Shown here in pieces: positions 32,460 through 40,719 of a stretch of 64,000 nucleotides of DNA. The stretch's first letter is position 1; the number at the start of each line of letters is the position of its first letter. The notes under the pieces are model-generated. The model made no database searches, had not been told where the DNA came from, and saw only the letters and a program-made list of their open reading frames with translations. Position numbers and translations under genes: made by a program. The DNA comes from Streptomyces sp. NBC_00078 (lineage in GTDB: Bacteria; Actinomycetota; Actinomycetes; Streptomycetales; Streptomycetaceae), in the NCBI RefSeq assembly GCF_026343335.1, contig NZ_JAPELX010000001.1, positions 7,502,001-7,566,000 on the forward strand, read 5' to 3'.

Positions 32460-33542
32460 ATGACCGTACTGGACCGACGTACGCTCAACAGGGCTTTGCT
32501 GGCACGGCAGTTGCTCCTGGAACGGCAGCCCGTGTCCGCCTCCGCCGCCCTGGAGCACCTGGTCGGCATGCAGGCGCAGGCGCCCGACCCGCCCTACATC
32601 GGCCTGTGGACCCGGCTTGCCGGCTTCGCCGCGGAGGACCTCGCGGGTCTGATCCGGGAGCGCGAGGCCGTGCGGCTCGTCCTGATGCGCGGCACCCTCC
32701 ACCTGGTCACCGCACACGACTGCCTGACCCTGCGGCCCGTGCTGCAGGGCGCGCTGGACCGGCAGCTGACCGGCGCCTTCGGACGCAGGCTCGGCGGTCT
32801 CGACCTGGACGAGGTCAGCGCCTACGGACGCAAGCTGTGCGAGGCCGAGCCGCTCACCGTGGGCGGCCTCGGCGCGCTGCTCGCCGAACGCTGGCCGCAG
32901 CACGAGCCGTTCGCGCTGGCCAACGTGGTGCGTAACCGCGTGCCGCTGGTGCAACTGCCGCCGCGCGGGCTGTGGGGCGTCGGCGGGCAGGCCGTACACG
33001 GCACGGCCGAGTCATGGCTGGGCCGCTCACCGGCCGCGGACACCGCACCGGAGGCCCTGGTCGAGCGGTATCTGGCGGCCTTCGGACCGGCCACCGTCAA
33101 GGACATCCAGGCGTGGTCGGGACTGACCCGGATCGGCGCGGTCGTCAAGCGGCTGCGGCCCCGCCTGAGGATGTTCCACGACGAGAACGGGGCGGAACTC
33201 TACGACGTCCCGGGCGCCCCGCTGCCCGATCCCGGGACACCGGCGCCCGTGCGGTTCCTGCCCGAGTTCGACAACATCCTGCTCGCACACGCCGACCGGA
33301 CCCGCATCCTCACCGACGAACAGCGGCGCCAGGTCTTCACCCGCAACGGGCTGATCAGGTCCACGGTGCTGGTGGACGGCTTCGTACGGGCGGTGTGGCG
33401 GATCGAGGACGGCGGCCTGGTCGTCGAGCCACTGGGGCGCCCCCTGCCGGCCCGGGAGCGCACCGCGGTGGAACGCGAGGGCCGCGCCCTGCTCGCCTTC
33501 ACGGCACCGGCCTCGGACGCTCCACGCATCCGCTGGACCTGA
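32460..33542 (+). CDS. AlkZ-type winged-helix DNA glycosylase (HTH_42), probable self-resistance
   Basis: A 360-residue protein of the HTH_42 / AlkZ family. Near the N terminus LEHLVGMQAQAPDPPYIGLW contains the QxQ catalytic motif (Gln38 and Gln40; AlkZ uses Gln37 and Gln39). Other family blocks are VRLVLMRGTLHLVTAHDCL, GPATVKDIQAWSG and RFLPEFDNILLAHADR. AlkZ unhooks azinomycin adducts from DNA, and homologues in the hedamycin and trioxacarcin loci excise their own drug-DNA adducts. Its place inside this biosynthetic locus is strong contextual evidence that the product alkylates DNA. It follows the MDR gene by 56 nt on the same strand. Housekeeping-like paralogues with the same fold exist, so activity on adducts is inferred. 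Confidence 0.88.
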   Translation: MTVLDRRTLNRALLARQLLLERQPVSASAALEHLVGMQAQAPDPPYIGLWTRLAGFAAEDLAGLIREREAVRLVLMRGTLHLVTAHDCLTLRPVLQGALDRQLTGAFGRRLGGLDLDEVSAYGRKLCEAEPLTVGGLGALLAERWPQHEPFALANVVRNRVPLVQLPPRGLWGVGGQAVHGTAESWLGRSPAADTAPEALVERYLAAFGPATVKDIQAWSGLTRIGAVVKRLRPRLRMFHDENGAELYDVPGAPLPDPGTPAPVRFLPEFDNILLAHADRTRILTDEQRRQVFTRNGLIRSTVLVDGFVRAVWRIEDGGLVVEPLGRPLPARERTAVEREGRALLAFTAPASDAPRIRWT

Positions 33543-33562
33543 CCCCCACACCCACGAACGAC

Positions 33563-33601
33563 CGCGCCCGGGCTCCGCGCCCGGGCTCCGCGCCCGCGCA
33601 C
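33563..33601. repeat. 13-bp tandem repeat downstream of the glycosylase
   Basis: CGCGCCCGGGCTC occurs twice exactly (33563-33575, 33576-33588), then in a degenerate copy (33589-33601). Looser CGCGTCCGG-like units continue to about 33660. It lies in the 233-nt gap before the SDR gene and could also fold as a GC-rich terminator-like structure. Confidence 0.65.
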
Positions 33602-33775
33602 CGCGTCCCGGAGGTCCGCGTCCGGGCTTCGCGTCCGGAGTCAGGGCCCGGAGCCGTGCCCGGAGGCCGTATCCGGCGGGCGACGGACGGGTCTCTGCTC
33701 GCCCCGGACTCGACCATCGCCCAAGACGCACCCGCTGTACTGACGCCCTCGGACCGAACCAGAGAGGGAGCCGCC

Positions 33776-34537
33776 ATGCCGGAGAAGCCCTTTGCGGAGC
33801 ACACTGTCGTCGTCACGGGAGGCGGCACCGGCATCGGCCGGGCCGCCGCCCTGTCGTTCGCGGAGCTCGGCGCACGCACCGTGATCGTCACCGGCCGCCG
33901 CAAGGAGCGGCTCGCCGAGGTCGCCGCACTGCACGACGCGATCGTGCCGGTGGGCGCGGATGTGACCACCGAGTCGGGCGCCCAGGCCGTCGCCGACGCG
34001 GTGGGGGAGCGGGGCGGAGCCCTGGACGTCCTCGTGCACAACGCGGGGATCTTCCGCTTCAGCCCGCTGACGGCGCTCGACACGACCGTCGCCCGGGACG
34101 TCGTCGACACCAACGTCCTCGGCCCGCTGCTGCTCACCGCACATCTGCTGCCCCTGCTGCGCTCGTCCGGCAGCATCGTCCTGGTCTCCAGCCGCGGCGG
34201 GCACACCCCGGGCCCGGACAGCTCCGTCTACTCGGCGAGCAAGGCGGCCGTGCACAGCTTCACCCGGAGCTGGGCCGCCGAACTCGCCCCGCGCGGTATC
34301 CGTGTCAACGCCGTCGCCCCCGGCTTCGTACGCACCGAGGCCTATGCGGCCAACGGCCTCGGCCCGGAGCAGGTCGAGGGCCTCTTCGCGGGCGTCGCCG
34401 CCACCGTCCCGCTGGGCCGGATCGGTGAGCCCGAGGACGTCGCGCAGTGGATCACCCGTCTCGCGGACCCCGCGAACGCGCTGGTCACAGGCCAGATCAT
34501 CACGGTCGACGGCGGCCTGGACATCACCGCCCGCTAG
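33776..34537 (+). CDS. Short-chain dehydrogenase/reductase (classical SDR)
   Basis: A 253-residue classical SDR from ATG 33776 with GAGAGGGAG upstream. It has the cofactor loop VVVTGGGTGIGRAAAL, an Arg-rich NADP-type second strand (VTGRRKERL), the structural LVHNAGIF, and the catalytic Ser in VLVSSRGG with Tyr-x3-Lys in SVYSASKAAVHSFTRS. The C-terminal PLGRIGEPEDVAQW and TGQIITVDGG are standard. It reduces a ketone or oxidises an alcohol on a pathway intermediate; it is less like ActIII than the gene at 45626, so a post-PKS step is more likely. The next P450 follows after 43 nt. Confidence 0.93.
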   Translation: MPEKPFAEHTVVVTGGGTGIGRAAALSFAELGARTVIVTGRRKERLAEVAALHDAIVPVGADVTTESGAQAVADAVGERGGALDVLVHNAGIFRFSPLTALDTTVARDVVDTNVLGPLLLTAHLLPLLRSSGSIVLVSSRGGHTPGPDSSVYSASKAAVHSFTRSWAAELAPRGIRVNAVAPGFVRTEAYAANGLGPEQVEGLFAGVAATVPLGRIGEPEDVAQWITRLADPANALVTGQIITVDGGLDITAR

Positions 34538-34580
34538 GCACGTCAGCACCCATCCACTCCTGCTCACGAAAGGACCCACC

Positions 34581-35804
34581 GTGACCACCAGTGCCACCGA
34601 GGCGGACGCGCCGGCCGAGGCGAGGACCTTCCCGTACCCGCGCACCTGCCCGTTCAGCCCTCCCGCCGAATACACGGAGATGGCCGACAAGGACGTCTCA
34701 CAGGTCACCCTGACGGGATCGGGTCTGCGCATATGGACGGTGACGGGCTATCAGACGATCCGTGAGCTGCTCACCGACCCGAGGGTCAGTGCCTCCCGCA
34801 AGCACGACAACTTCCCGTTCTACTTCATCGCCCCGCCCGAGTACCGCACGGAGACGTCGTTCATCGGCTACGACGGCAAGGAGCACAGCTCCACGCGGCG
34901 CAGGGCGGCGCTGACGTTCACCAACCGTCAGGTGCAGCGACTGCGGCCGCGTATCGAGGAGATCGTCGACGAGCACATCGACAAGCTCCTCGCCCTGCAG
35001 CCGCCGGCGGACTTCCACCGGGTGTTCTCCCTCGCCGTCCCCATGACGGTGATCTGCGAACTGCTGGGCATCCCGCAGGACCAGCACGACTTCTTCATCA
35101 AGCACGGCACGGCGCTGCTCGGCGGGCACAGCTCCACCGAGGAGCGGCAGGCCGCGATCGTCGAGGTCAACGCGTATGTCAGCGACCTGATCCAGCTCAA
35201 GCGGCGCGAGCCGGGCGAGGACCTGCTGAGCCGGGCCATGGCCGACTACGAGGAGTCCGGCGAGGAGTACACCGACCGCGACCTGTTCAACATGGTGCGG
35301 CTGCTGATGAACGGCGGCCACGAGACCACCGCCAGCCAGATCTCGCTCGGCACGGCCTGCCTCCTGGAGAACCCCGACCAGCTCCGGCTCCTCCTGGACG
35401 ACCCGTCGCTGGTGAAGCCGGCCGTCGAGGAACTGGTGCGCTACGCGACCATCGGCGACACGGCCGTGCCGCGCGTCGCCCTGGCGGACATCGAGATCGG
35501 CGGGCAGGTCATCCGCAAGGGCGACGGCATCCTGTGCCTGGGGCTCGCCGCCAACCGCGACCCGGAGGTCTTCCCCGAACCGCAGAAGCTCGACATCACC
35601 CGCGGCAGCCGCAAGCACCTCGGCTTCGGGCACGGCGTGCACCACTGCATCGGCGCGGACCTGGCCCGGCTGGAGCTGGAGATCGTGTGGAGCAAGCTGT
35701 TCCAGCGCATCCCGACCCTCCGGCTGGCCAAGCCGTTCCTGGAGATCCCGCGCAAGGAGGGCGCCGTCATCTACGGCCTGTGGGAGCTGCCAGTCGAATG
35801 GTGA
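34581..35804 (+). CDS. Cytochrome P450 (CYP105-like)
   Basis: A 407-residue P450 from GTG 34581 with GAAAGGA upstream. Motifs: I-helix LLMNGGHETTASQISL with the full acid-alcohol pair (Glu-Thr), ExxR in VEELVRYA, and heme loop FGHGVHHCIGADLARLE. The N terminus RTFPYPRTCPFSPPAEYTEM is typical of Streptomyces CYP105 enzymes. Electron transfer is probably via the local ferredoxin. It is the last gene of the rightward run and ends before a strong bidirectional hairpin. Confidence 0.95.
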   Translation: MTTSATEADAPAEARTFPYPRTCPFSPPAEYTEMADKDVSQVTLTGSGLRIWTVTGYQTIRELLTDPRVSASRKHDNFPFYFIAPPEYRTETSFIGYDGKEHSSTRRRAALTFTNRQVQRLRPRIEEIVDEHIDKLLALQPPADFHRVFSLAVPMTVICELLGIPQDQHDFFIKHGTALLGGHSSTEERQAAIVEVNAYVSDLIQLKRREPGEDLLSRAMADYEESGEEYTDRDLFNMVRLLMNGGHETTASQISLGTACLLENPDQLRLLLDDPSLVKPAVEELVRYATIGDTAVPRVALADIEIGGQVIRKGDGILCLGLAANRDPEVFPEPQKLDITRGSRKHLGFGHGVHHCIGADLARLELEIVWSKLFQRIPTLRLAKPFLEIPRKEGAVIYGLWELPVEW

Positions 35805-35856
35805 CGTGAGCGGCGTCCGTGCGGATCTCCGTGCGGATCTGCCGTACGACGACGAA

Positions 35857-35888
35857 GGGGCCCGGTACCGCATTCGGTACCGGGCCCC
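35857..35888. terminator. Bidirectional terminator between convergent genes
   Basis: A perfect 14-bp stem (GGGGCCCGGTACCG at 35857-35870 with its complement at 35875-35888) closes a CATT loop. It lies between the stops of the P450 (35804, plus) and the alpha/beta hydrolase (35917, minus), so it can serve both. Confidence 0.9.
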
Positions 35889-35916
35889 TCGTCTGCGAAC
35901 TCTCCTCCCGGCAGCG

Positions 35917-37344
35917 TCAGTTCGGGTCGGCCGCGACGTCCGGGCGCGGGGTGCGGCCGGGGCAGGTGGCGCGGTGGGCCGGGAGCCGGCCGTCCACCAG
36001 GTAGCGGTGGACGACTGCGTCGACGTGCGGGTTGCCGCCGAGCACGTACACCTCGTGCTCACCGGAGTCCTCGACGGTGAGCAGATGGTGACCGAGGCGC
36101 TCCGCCATCGCCACCCCGCCGTCGTAGTGGTCCATCGGGTCGCCGTCGGCCTGCACCACCAGGCCCACCGGGTACCCGGCGCGCACCGGCACGACCGGCG
36201 GCTCGGCGGGCTCGAAGGCCCGGAAGGCGCCCACCCAGGGCTGCGCGCGCAGCACCCCGTAGCCGTACGGGAAGCGCTCCCGGAACTCGCGCATGTCCTG
36301 GTAGTAGACCTCCGGGTCGGCGGGCCACTCGTGCTCCAGCGTGATGGCCTCCAGGACGCCCACGCGCAGGGAGCCCTCGCTGTCGTCGGGGCGCCAGGTG
36401 CCCTGCTCCTGCAGCAGCCGCCGGCAGGCCTCGACGTCGCCCGCCTCGGCCGCCTTGCCCAACTCGCCGACGAGCGCGCCGAGTTCGGCCCACTGGCCGC
36501 GGTCGGCCGCCCGGTTTCCGACGGCGCCGTCGAACAGGGTGCGCAGGAACGGCCCCTGCCCGAGGCCGTCGAGGCGTACGACGACGTCCTCCACCGCGGC
36601 GAACACCAGCTCCGGTGTGTCCCCCAGCCCGAAGTGCAGCCGGCGGGCGGCCGTCCACTCGGCCCAGCGCTCGACGTTGCGCCGCACCGCGTCGCCCTGC
36701 CACAGGAACTGCTCACGCCAGCTCCAGTCGGGGTGGACGCACGAGTCCAGGACGCTGCGGTCGAGGTGAGCGGGAAACAGGGTGCCGTACACGGCGCCGA
36801 CGTACGCCCCGTACGCGTATCCGACGAAGGTCAGCCGCTCCTCGCCGAGTACGCCGCGGATCACGTCCATGTCGCGGGCCGTGTTGGCGGTGCTGATGTG
36901 GCGGCGCAGCTCGCCGCCGGCGCGGGCACAGGCCTCCTCGCGCAGCCGCATGTCCTCGGCGAACTGCGGGAACAGCTCGTCGGGCGGGCGGGAGTCGAAC
37001 GGGGCCCTGGGCACGGTCACTTCGGCGAGGAGGTTGGTGGACGCGCCGGTGCCGCGCGGATCGAACCCGATCAGGTCGTACACCTCGTGCAGCGGCGTGC
37101 CGGCGAACTTGTCCGGCAGCTCCCGGCCGGCGCCCCAGTCGCCGCCGGGACCTCCGTTGACGCCGAGGAGGATGCCGCGGCGCCGCGGGGGCGCAGTCGC
37201 ACGGCGGCGGCTGAGGGCGATCTCGATCCGTTCACCGCCCGGCTCGGCGTAGTCGCGCGGCACCTGGATCGTGGCGTGTTCGAGCAGCTCGTCGTCGGGG
37301 TCCGGCGACCACTGCGGTCGCTGGGCGTAGAAGTCGGTGAGCAC
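35917..37344 (-). CDS. TAP-like alpha/beta hydrolase with Ser->Ala at the nucleophile
   Basis: A 475-residue protein similar to the tripeptidyl-aminopeptidase/proline-iminopeptidase-type hydrolases of Streptomyces: VNGGPGGDWGAG (oxyanion loop), YDLIGFDPRGTGAS, then the elbow LTFVGYAYGAYVGAVYGT. The family elbow is G-Y-S-Y-G-T/A; here residue 177 is Ala (GCG codon), so the Ser nucleophile is absent. The acid (QADGDPMDHY) and His (DSGEHEVYV) regions look retained. There is no signal peptide, unlike secreted TAPs. It has probably been recruited for a non-hydrolytic job such as general acid/base cyclisation or binding of the product. It may be a polyketide-specific cyclase; this is inference. Confidence 0.85.
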   Translation of the reverse strand: MLTDFYAQRPQWSPDPDDELLEHATIQVPRDYAEPGGERIEIALSRRRATAPPRRRGILLGVNGGPGGDWGAGRELPDKFAGTPLHEVYDLIGFDPRGTGASTNLLAEVTVPRAPFDSRPPDELFPQFAEDMRLREEACARAGGELRRHISTANTARDMDVIRGVLGEERLTFVGYAYGAYVGAVYGTLFPAHLDRSVLDSCVHPDWSWREQFLWQGDAVRRNVERWAEWTAARRLHFGLGDTPELVFAAVEDVVVRLDGLGQGPFLRTLFDGAVGNRAADRGQWAELGALVGELGKAAEAGDVEACRRLLQEQGTWRPDDSEGSLRVGVLEAITLEHEWPADPEVYYQDMREFRERFPYGYGVLRAQPWVGAFRAFEPAEPPVVPVRAGYPVGLVVQADGDPMDHYDGGVAMAERLGHHLLTVEDSGEHEVYVLGGNPHVDAVVHRYLVDGRLPAHRATCPGRTPRPDVAADPN

Positions 37345-37382
37345 CGCGAACCTCCGTTCTGGTCAGGAGGCTCAGCGTCTCC

Positions 37383-38876
37383 TCATCGCCTTGAGAAGGC
37401 CTGGAACCCGCCCTGACCGGACGCTCGGGGCACCGCGAGTGCGGCCAGCAGCCCCGCGGCCGTGAACGCGGCCGCCCCGGTCAGGGCGAGGCCGTAGCCG
37501 GAGGCGAGCGCCTGGACGGAGGCCGAAGGGCCGGGGCCGGACGCCTCGTCGATACGGTGCGCCGAGAGGGCCGCCAGCGTCACCAGGCCCAGGGCGCTGC
37601 CGAGTTGGCGCGTGGCGTTGAGCAGTCCGGAGCCGAGGCCCGCCTGGTGGACGGGCAGGCCGGCGGTGGCGGCGTTCGTCGTCGCGTTGAGCACCGCGCC
37701 CATGCCGAAGCCGAGCAGCAGTGCGGGGCCCAGCAGATCCGCGACGTAGGTGGCGTGTGCGTCCGCCCGGGCCAGCCACAGCAGGCCCAGGCAGGACAGC
37801 GACAGACCGCTCATCAGCACGGGCCGCGGTCCGATGCGCGGGACGAGCGAGGAGACGCCCCAGCCGCCGAGCGCGATGCCCGCCGACAGCGGCAGATAAC
37901 TCAGGCCGGTGCGTACGGGGCTGTAGCCGAGCACGTTCTGCAGCAGCAGCAGCGTGAAGAAGTAGAAGGTACTGAACAGGGCGGCGACACTGAAGAACGC
38001 GACCAGGTTGGCGGCGGCCACCGAGCGGATGCGGAAGACACCGAGCGGCACCAGAGGATGCGCCGCGAACCTCGCCTGGATCAGTACGAACAGCGCGAGC
38101 AGCGCCACCCCGCCGACGAGCGGGACGAGCACCACCGGTGACATCCAGCCGTAGGTGTGCGCCTCGGCGACCGCGCAGACCACCGCCATCAGGCCGAGCG
38201 TGACGGCGACGGCGCCGGGCAGATCCAGACCGGGGCGCGGCCCGTCGCGGTGCGGTCCGCGAGGCACCGCGCAGCAGACGGTCACGAACAGCGCGATCCC
38301 GATGGGTACGTTGATCAGCAGCGTCCAGCGCCAGGACAGCCACTCGGTGATCGCGCCGCCGGCCAGTACACCGACCGCTCCCGCCGCCCCCGACACCCCG
38401 CTCCACCAGCCGAAGGCTTTCGCCCGCGCCTCGGGCCGGGTGAACGTGGTGCCCAGCACGGTCAGCGTGGCCGGTGCCATGACGGCGGCGCCGAGCCCCT
38501 GGAAGGCGCGGGCCAGGATCAGTGTCGCGGGGCTGTGTGCCGCCCCGCCGACGGCACTGGCGAGCGTGAACAGACCGACCCCGGCCAGGAAGACGCGGCG
38601 CTGCCCGAACAGGTCGGCCAGCCGGCCGCCGAGCAGCAAGAAGCCGCAGACGACGACGGTGTACGCGTTGTTGACCAGCTGCAGATGATGCCGGTCCAGA
38701 CGCAGTTCCTCGGCGATCACGGGCAGCGCCACATTGACCACCGAGGCGTCGAGCACGTTCATGAACTGGCCCAGGCAGCAGGCGGCGAGGACGATCCCGA
38801 GCCGCTGCCCGGCCCCGGCGGGCGCGGCGGCGGTCTGCACGGTCGAAGCGGTCATGCGGGCACGCTGCGCCGGCAC
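37383..38876 (-). CDS. MFS exporter, DHA2 (14-TMS) family
   Basis: A 497-residue membrane protein. GTG 38876 is chosen because CGGAGG lies six bases upstream; MTASTV at 38855 lacks an SD. Motifs: CLGQFMNVLDASVVNVALPV (D1), LGGRLADLFGQRRVF (A) and ILARAFQGLGAAVMAPAT (C), with about fourteen hydrophobic helices up to residue ~480. It is a drug:proton antiporter of the EmrB/QacA class and the second exporter of the locus. It begins 38 nt after the stop of nothing on its own strand and is divergent from the ferredoxin gene (155-nt shared promoter region); the Ser-less hydrolase follows it downstream. Confidence 0.93.
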   Translation of the reverse strand: MPAQRARMTASTVQTAAAPAGAGQRLGIVLAACCLGQFMNVLDASVVNVALPVIAEELRLDRHHLQLVNNAYTVVVCGFLLLGGRLADLFGQRRVFLAGVGLFTLASAVGGAAHSPATLILARAFQGLGAAVMAPATLTVLGTTFTRPEARAKAFGWWSGVSGAAGAVGVLAGGAITEWLSWRWTLLINVPIGIALFVTVCCAVPRGPHRDGPRPGLDLPGAVAVTLGLMAVVCAVAEAHTYGWMSPVVLVPLVGGVALLALFVLIQARFAAHPLVPLGVFRIRSVAAANLVAFFSVAALFSTFYFFTLLLLQNVLGYSPVRTGLSYLPLSAGIALGGWGVSSLVPRIGPRPVLMSGLSLSCLGLLWLARADAHATYVADLLGPALLLGFGMGAVLNATTNAATAGLPVHQAGLGSGLLNATRQLGSALGLVTLAALSAHRIDEASGPGPSASVQALASGYGLALTGAAAFTAAGLLAALAVPRASGQGGFQAFSRR

Positions 38877-39031
38877 GGTCGACCTCCGATCGCCCCCCGG
38901 TCGTGACCCGGTCGAGCCGGGCGGCCGCGGCTGCCCGCCTGAGGAGCACTCAAGGGCGTTTCGAGAGCGGATGCCCACAGTCGCCTTCCGAACCGCCGCA
39001 GGGCCGGACGACATTCCCCGAGGAGAGCGCC

Positions 39032-39355
39032 ATGGCCAAGATCACCTACCTGCATCCCAACGGCACCGCCACCGTCGTCGACGTCCAGGCACCCAACACG
39101 GTCATGCGCGGCGCGAAGCTCCACAACATCGACGGCATCGAGGCGCAGTGCGGCGGCTCCGCCCAGTGCGGCACCTGCCATGTCTACGTCGACGAGGACA
39201 GCACCGTGCCGCTGCCGCCGATGGACTCCGTGGAGGACGACGTCCTGTACGGCACGGCCTGCCCCCGCCGGGAGAGCAGCCGGCTCAGCTGCCAGTTGCC
39301 GGTCTCCGAGGAAATCGACGGGCTCGTGGTGCGGCTGCCCGAGGCGCAGAGCTGA
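39032..39355 (+). CDS. [2Fe-2S] ferredoxin, adrenodoxin/putidaredoxin type
   Basis: A 107-residue ferredoxin from ATG 39032 with GAGGAGAG upstream. The cluster ligands are Cys40, Cys46 and Cys49 in EAQCGGSAQCGTCHVYV (C-x5-C-x2-C) and Cys87 in RLSCQLP. The rest (DSVEDDVLYGTACPRRESSR) matches vertebrate-type P450 redox partners. It delivers electrons from the reductase encoded immediately downstream (stop and start share one base, TGATG) to one or more of the three local P450s. Most Streptomyces P450s use [3Fe-4S] ferredoxins, so this class I, putidaredoxin-like pair is somewhat unusual. Confidence 0.94.
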   Translation: MAKITYLHPNGTATVVDVQAPNTVMRGAKLHNIDGIEAQCGGSAQCGTCHVYVDEDSTVPLPPMDSVEDDVLYGTACPRRESSRLSCQLPVSEEIDGLVVRLPEAQS

Positions 39356-40614
39356 TGGCCCCCCGGGGAGTCGTCGTCGTCGGCGCCGGACAGGGCGGTC
39401 TGGACACGGTGGCAGCACTGCGCGCCAAGGGTTACGGCGGACCGGTCACCCTGGTCGGCGAGGAACCGGTGCTCCCGTACCAGCGGCCGCCGCTGTCCAA
39501 GGGCTTTCTCACCGGCGCCGTCGCACGCGGCGAACTGACCCTGCGCACCGAGTCGTTCTTCGAGGCACAGGACATCGCCCTGGTGTCCGGCGACCGCGCG
39601 CAGCACATCGAGGTGGAGCGGCAGCGCGTCCGGCTGGCCTCGGGCGGCACGCTCGGATACGACAAGCTGGTCCTCGCCACCGGTTCCCGGCCCCGTACCC
39701 TTCCGGTGCCCGGTATGGACCTCTCCGGTGTGCTGACGCTGCGCACGCTCGCCGACGCCGAGGCCCTGCGCACGCTGCTGGACGGACCGCCCCGCCAGGT
39801 TGTCGTGCTCGGCGCCGGCTTCGTCGGACTCGAACTCGCCTCCACCGCCCGCGTCCTGGGCCACGACGTCACCGTGGTCGAGGCGCAGCGGCGCGTCCTC
39901 GCCCGCGCCCTCACCCCGCAGATGTCGCAGTGGCTCGCCGAACGGCATGCGCAGCAGGGCGTCCGGCTGCTGCTCGGCCAGGAGGTCACCGCACTGCACG
40001 GGACGGCCGCGGGCGAGGTCGCCGTGGTGCGGCTGCGCGACGGGCGGCGGCTGCCCGCGGACCTCGTGGTCGTGGGCGTCGGAGCCCTGCCCAACACCCA
40101 ACTCGCCGCCGAGGCAGGGCTCCTCGTCGGTGACGGCGTCGTCGTCGACCGTTGGCTGCGAACCGACGACCGGTCCGTGTACGCGATCGGCGACTGCGCC
40201 CGTTTCCCCAGCACCCGCCTGGGGCGTCACATCCGCCTGGAGTCGGTGCAGAACGCCTCCGACCAGGCCCGGTGCGTGGCCGCCGCGATCTGCGGTGAGT
40301 CCGCCCCGTACACCGCGGTCCCCTGGTTCTGGTCCGAGCAGTACGCGTTGCGGCTGCAGATGGCCGGACTGACCGCGGGGCACGACGAGACGGTCACTGT
40401 CGGCGATCCCGACGGGGCCCGTTTCTCCGTGCTCTGTTTCCGCGAGGGCCGGCTGACCGGCGTCGAGTCGATGGGCAGGCCAGCCGACCACGGCATCGCA
40501 CGACGCCTCCTGTCGTCGGACACCGGCCCTTCTCCGGCCGAGACACGAGCTCCCGGCTTCGACCTCAAGTCCTATGCCATGAAGCCGAGTTCGACCGTCC
40601 CGGCCCCCGCGTGA
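39355..40614 (+). CDS. FAD-dependent ferredoxin reductase
   Basis: A 419-residue putidaredoxin-reductase-type flavoprotein: FAD-binding VVVVGAGQGGLDTVAALR, substrate-side PYQRPPLSKGFLTG, the NAD-binding VVVLGAGFVGLELASTARVL, and the second FAD motif RSVYAIGDCARFP. The C-terminal thioredoxin-like interface (WFWSEQYALRLQMAGL) is intact. It reduces the [2Fe-2S] ferredoxin encoded upstream, completing a three-component P450 system. Translation is coupled to the ferredoxin through the 1-nt overlap. Confidence 0.95.
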   Translation: MAPRGVVVVGAGQGGLDTVAALRAKGYGGPVTLVGEEPVLPYQRPPLSKGFLTGAVARGELTLRTESFFEAQDIALVSGDRAQHIEVERQRVRLASGGTLGYDKLVLATGSRPRTLPVPGMDLSGVLTLRTLADAEALRTLLDGPPRQVVVLGAGFVGLELASTARVLGHDVTVVEAQRRVLARALTPQMSQWLAERHAQQGVRLLLGQEVTALHGTAAGEVAVVRLRDGRRLPADLVVVGVGALPNTQLAAEAGLLVGDGVVVDRWLRTDDRSVYAIGDCARFPSTRLGRHIRLESVQNASDQARCVAAAICGESAPYTAVPWFWSEQYALRLQMAGLTAGHDETVTVGDPDGARFSVLCFREGRLTGVESMGRPADHGIARRLLSSDTGPSPAETRAPGFDLKSYAMKPSSTVPAPA

Positions 40615-40719
40615 CCGCAGACAAGACACCAACACAGGCACCGGATCCACATCCACATCCCTATTCAGATCCCGATTCAGAACCAGCACCAGAACCAGGC
40701 CCAGAGAGGACCTCCCCGC

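Noticed and set aside
37372..38949. Arg/Gly-rich 525-residue open frame over the second MFS gene
   Set aside because: Out-of-frame shadow: the alternative frame encodes a complete 14-helix transporter with family motifs and an SD-preceded GTG.
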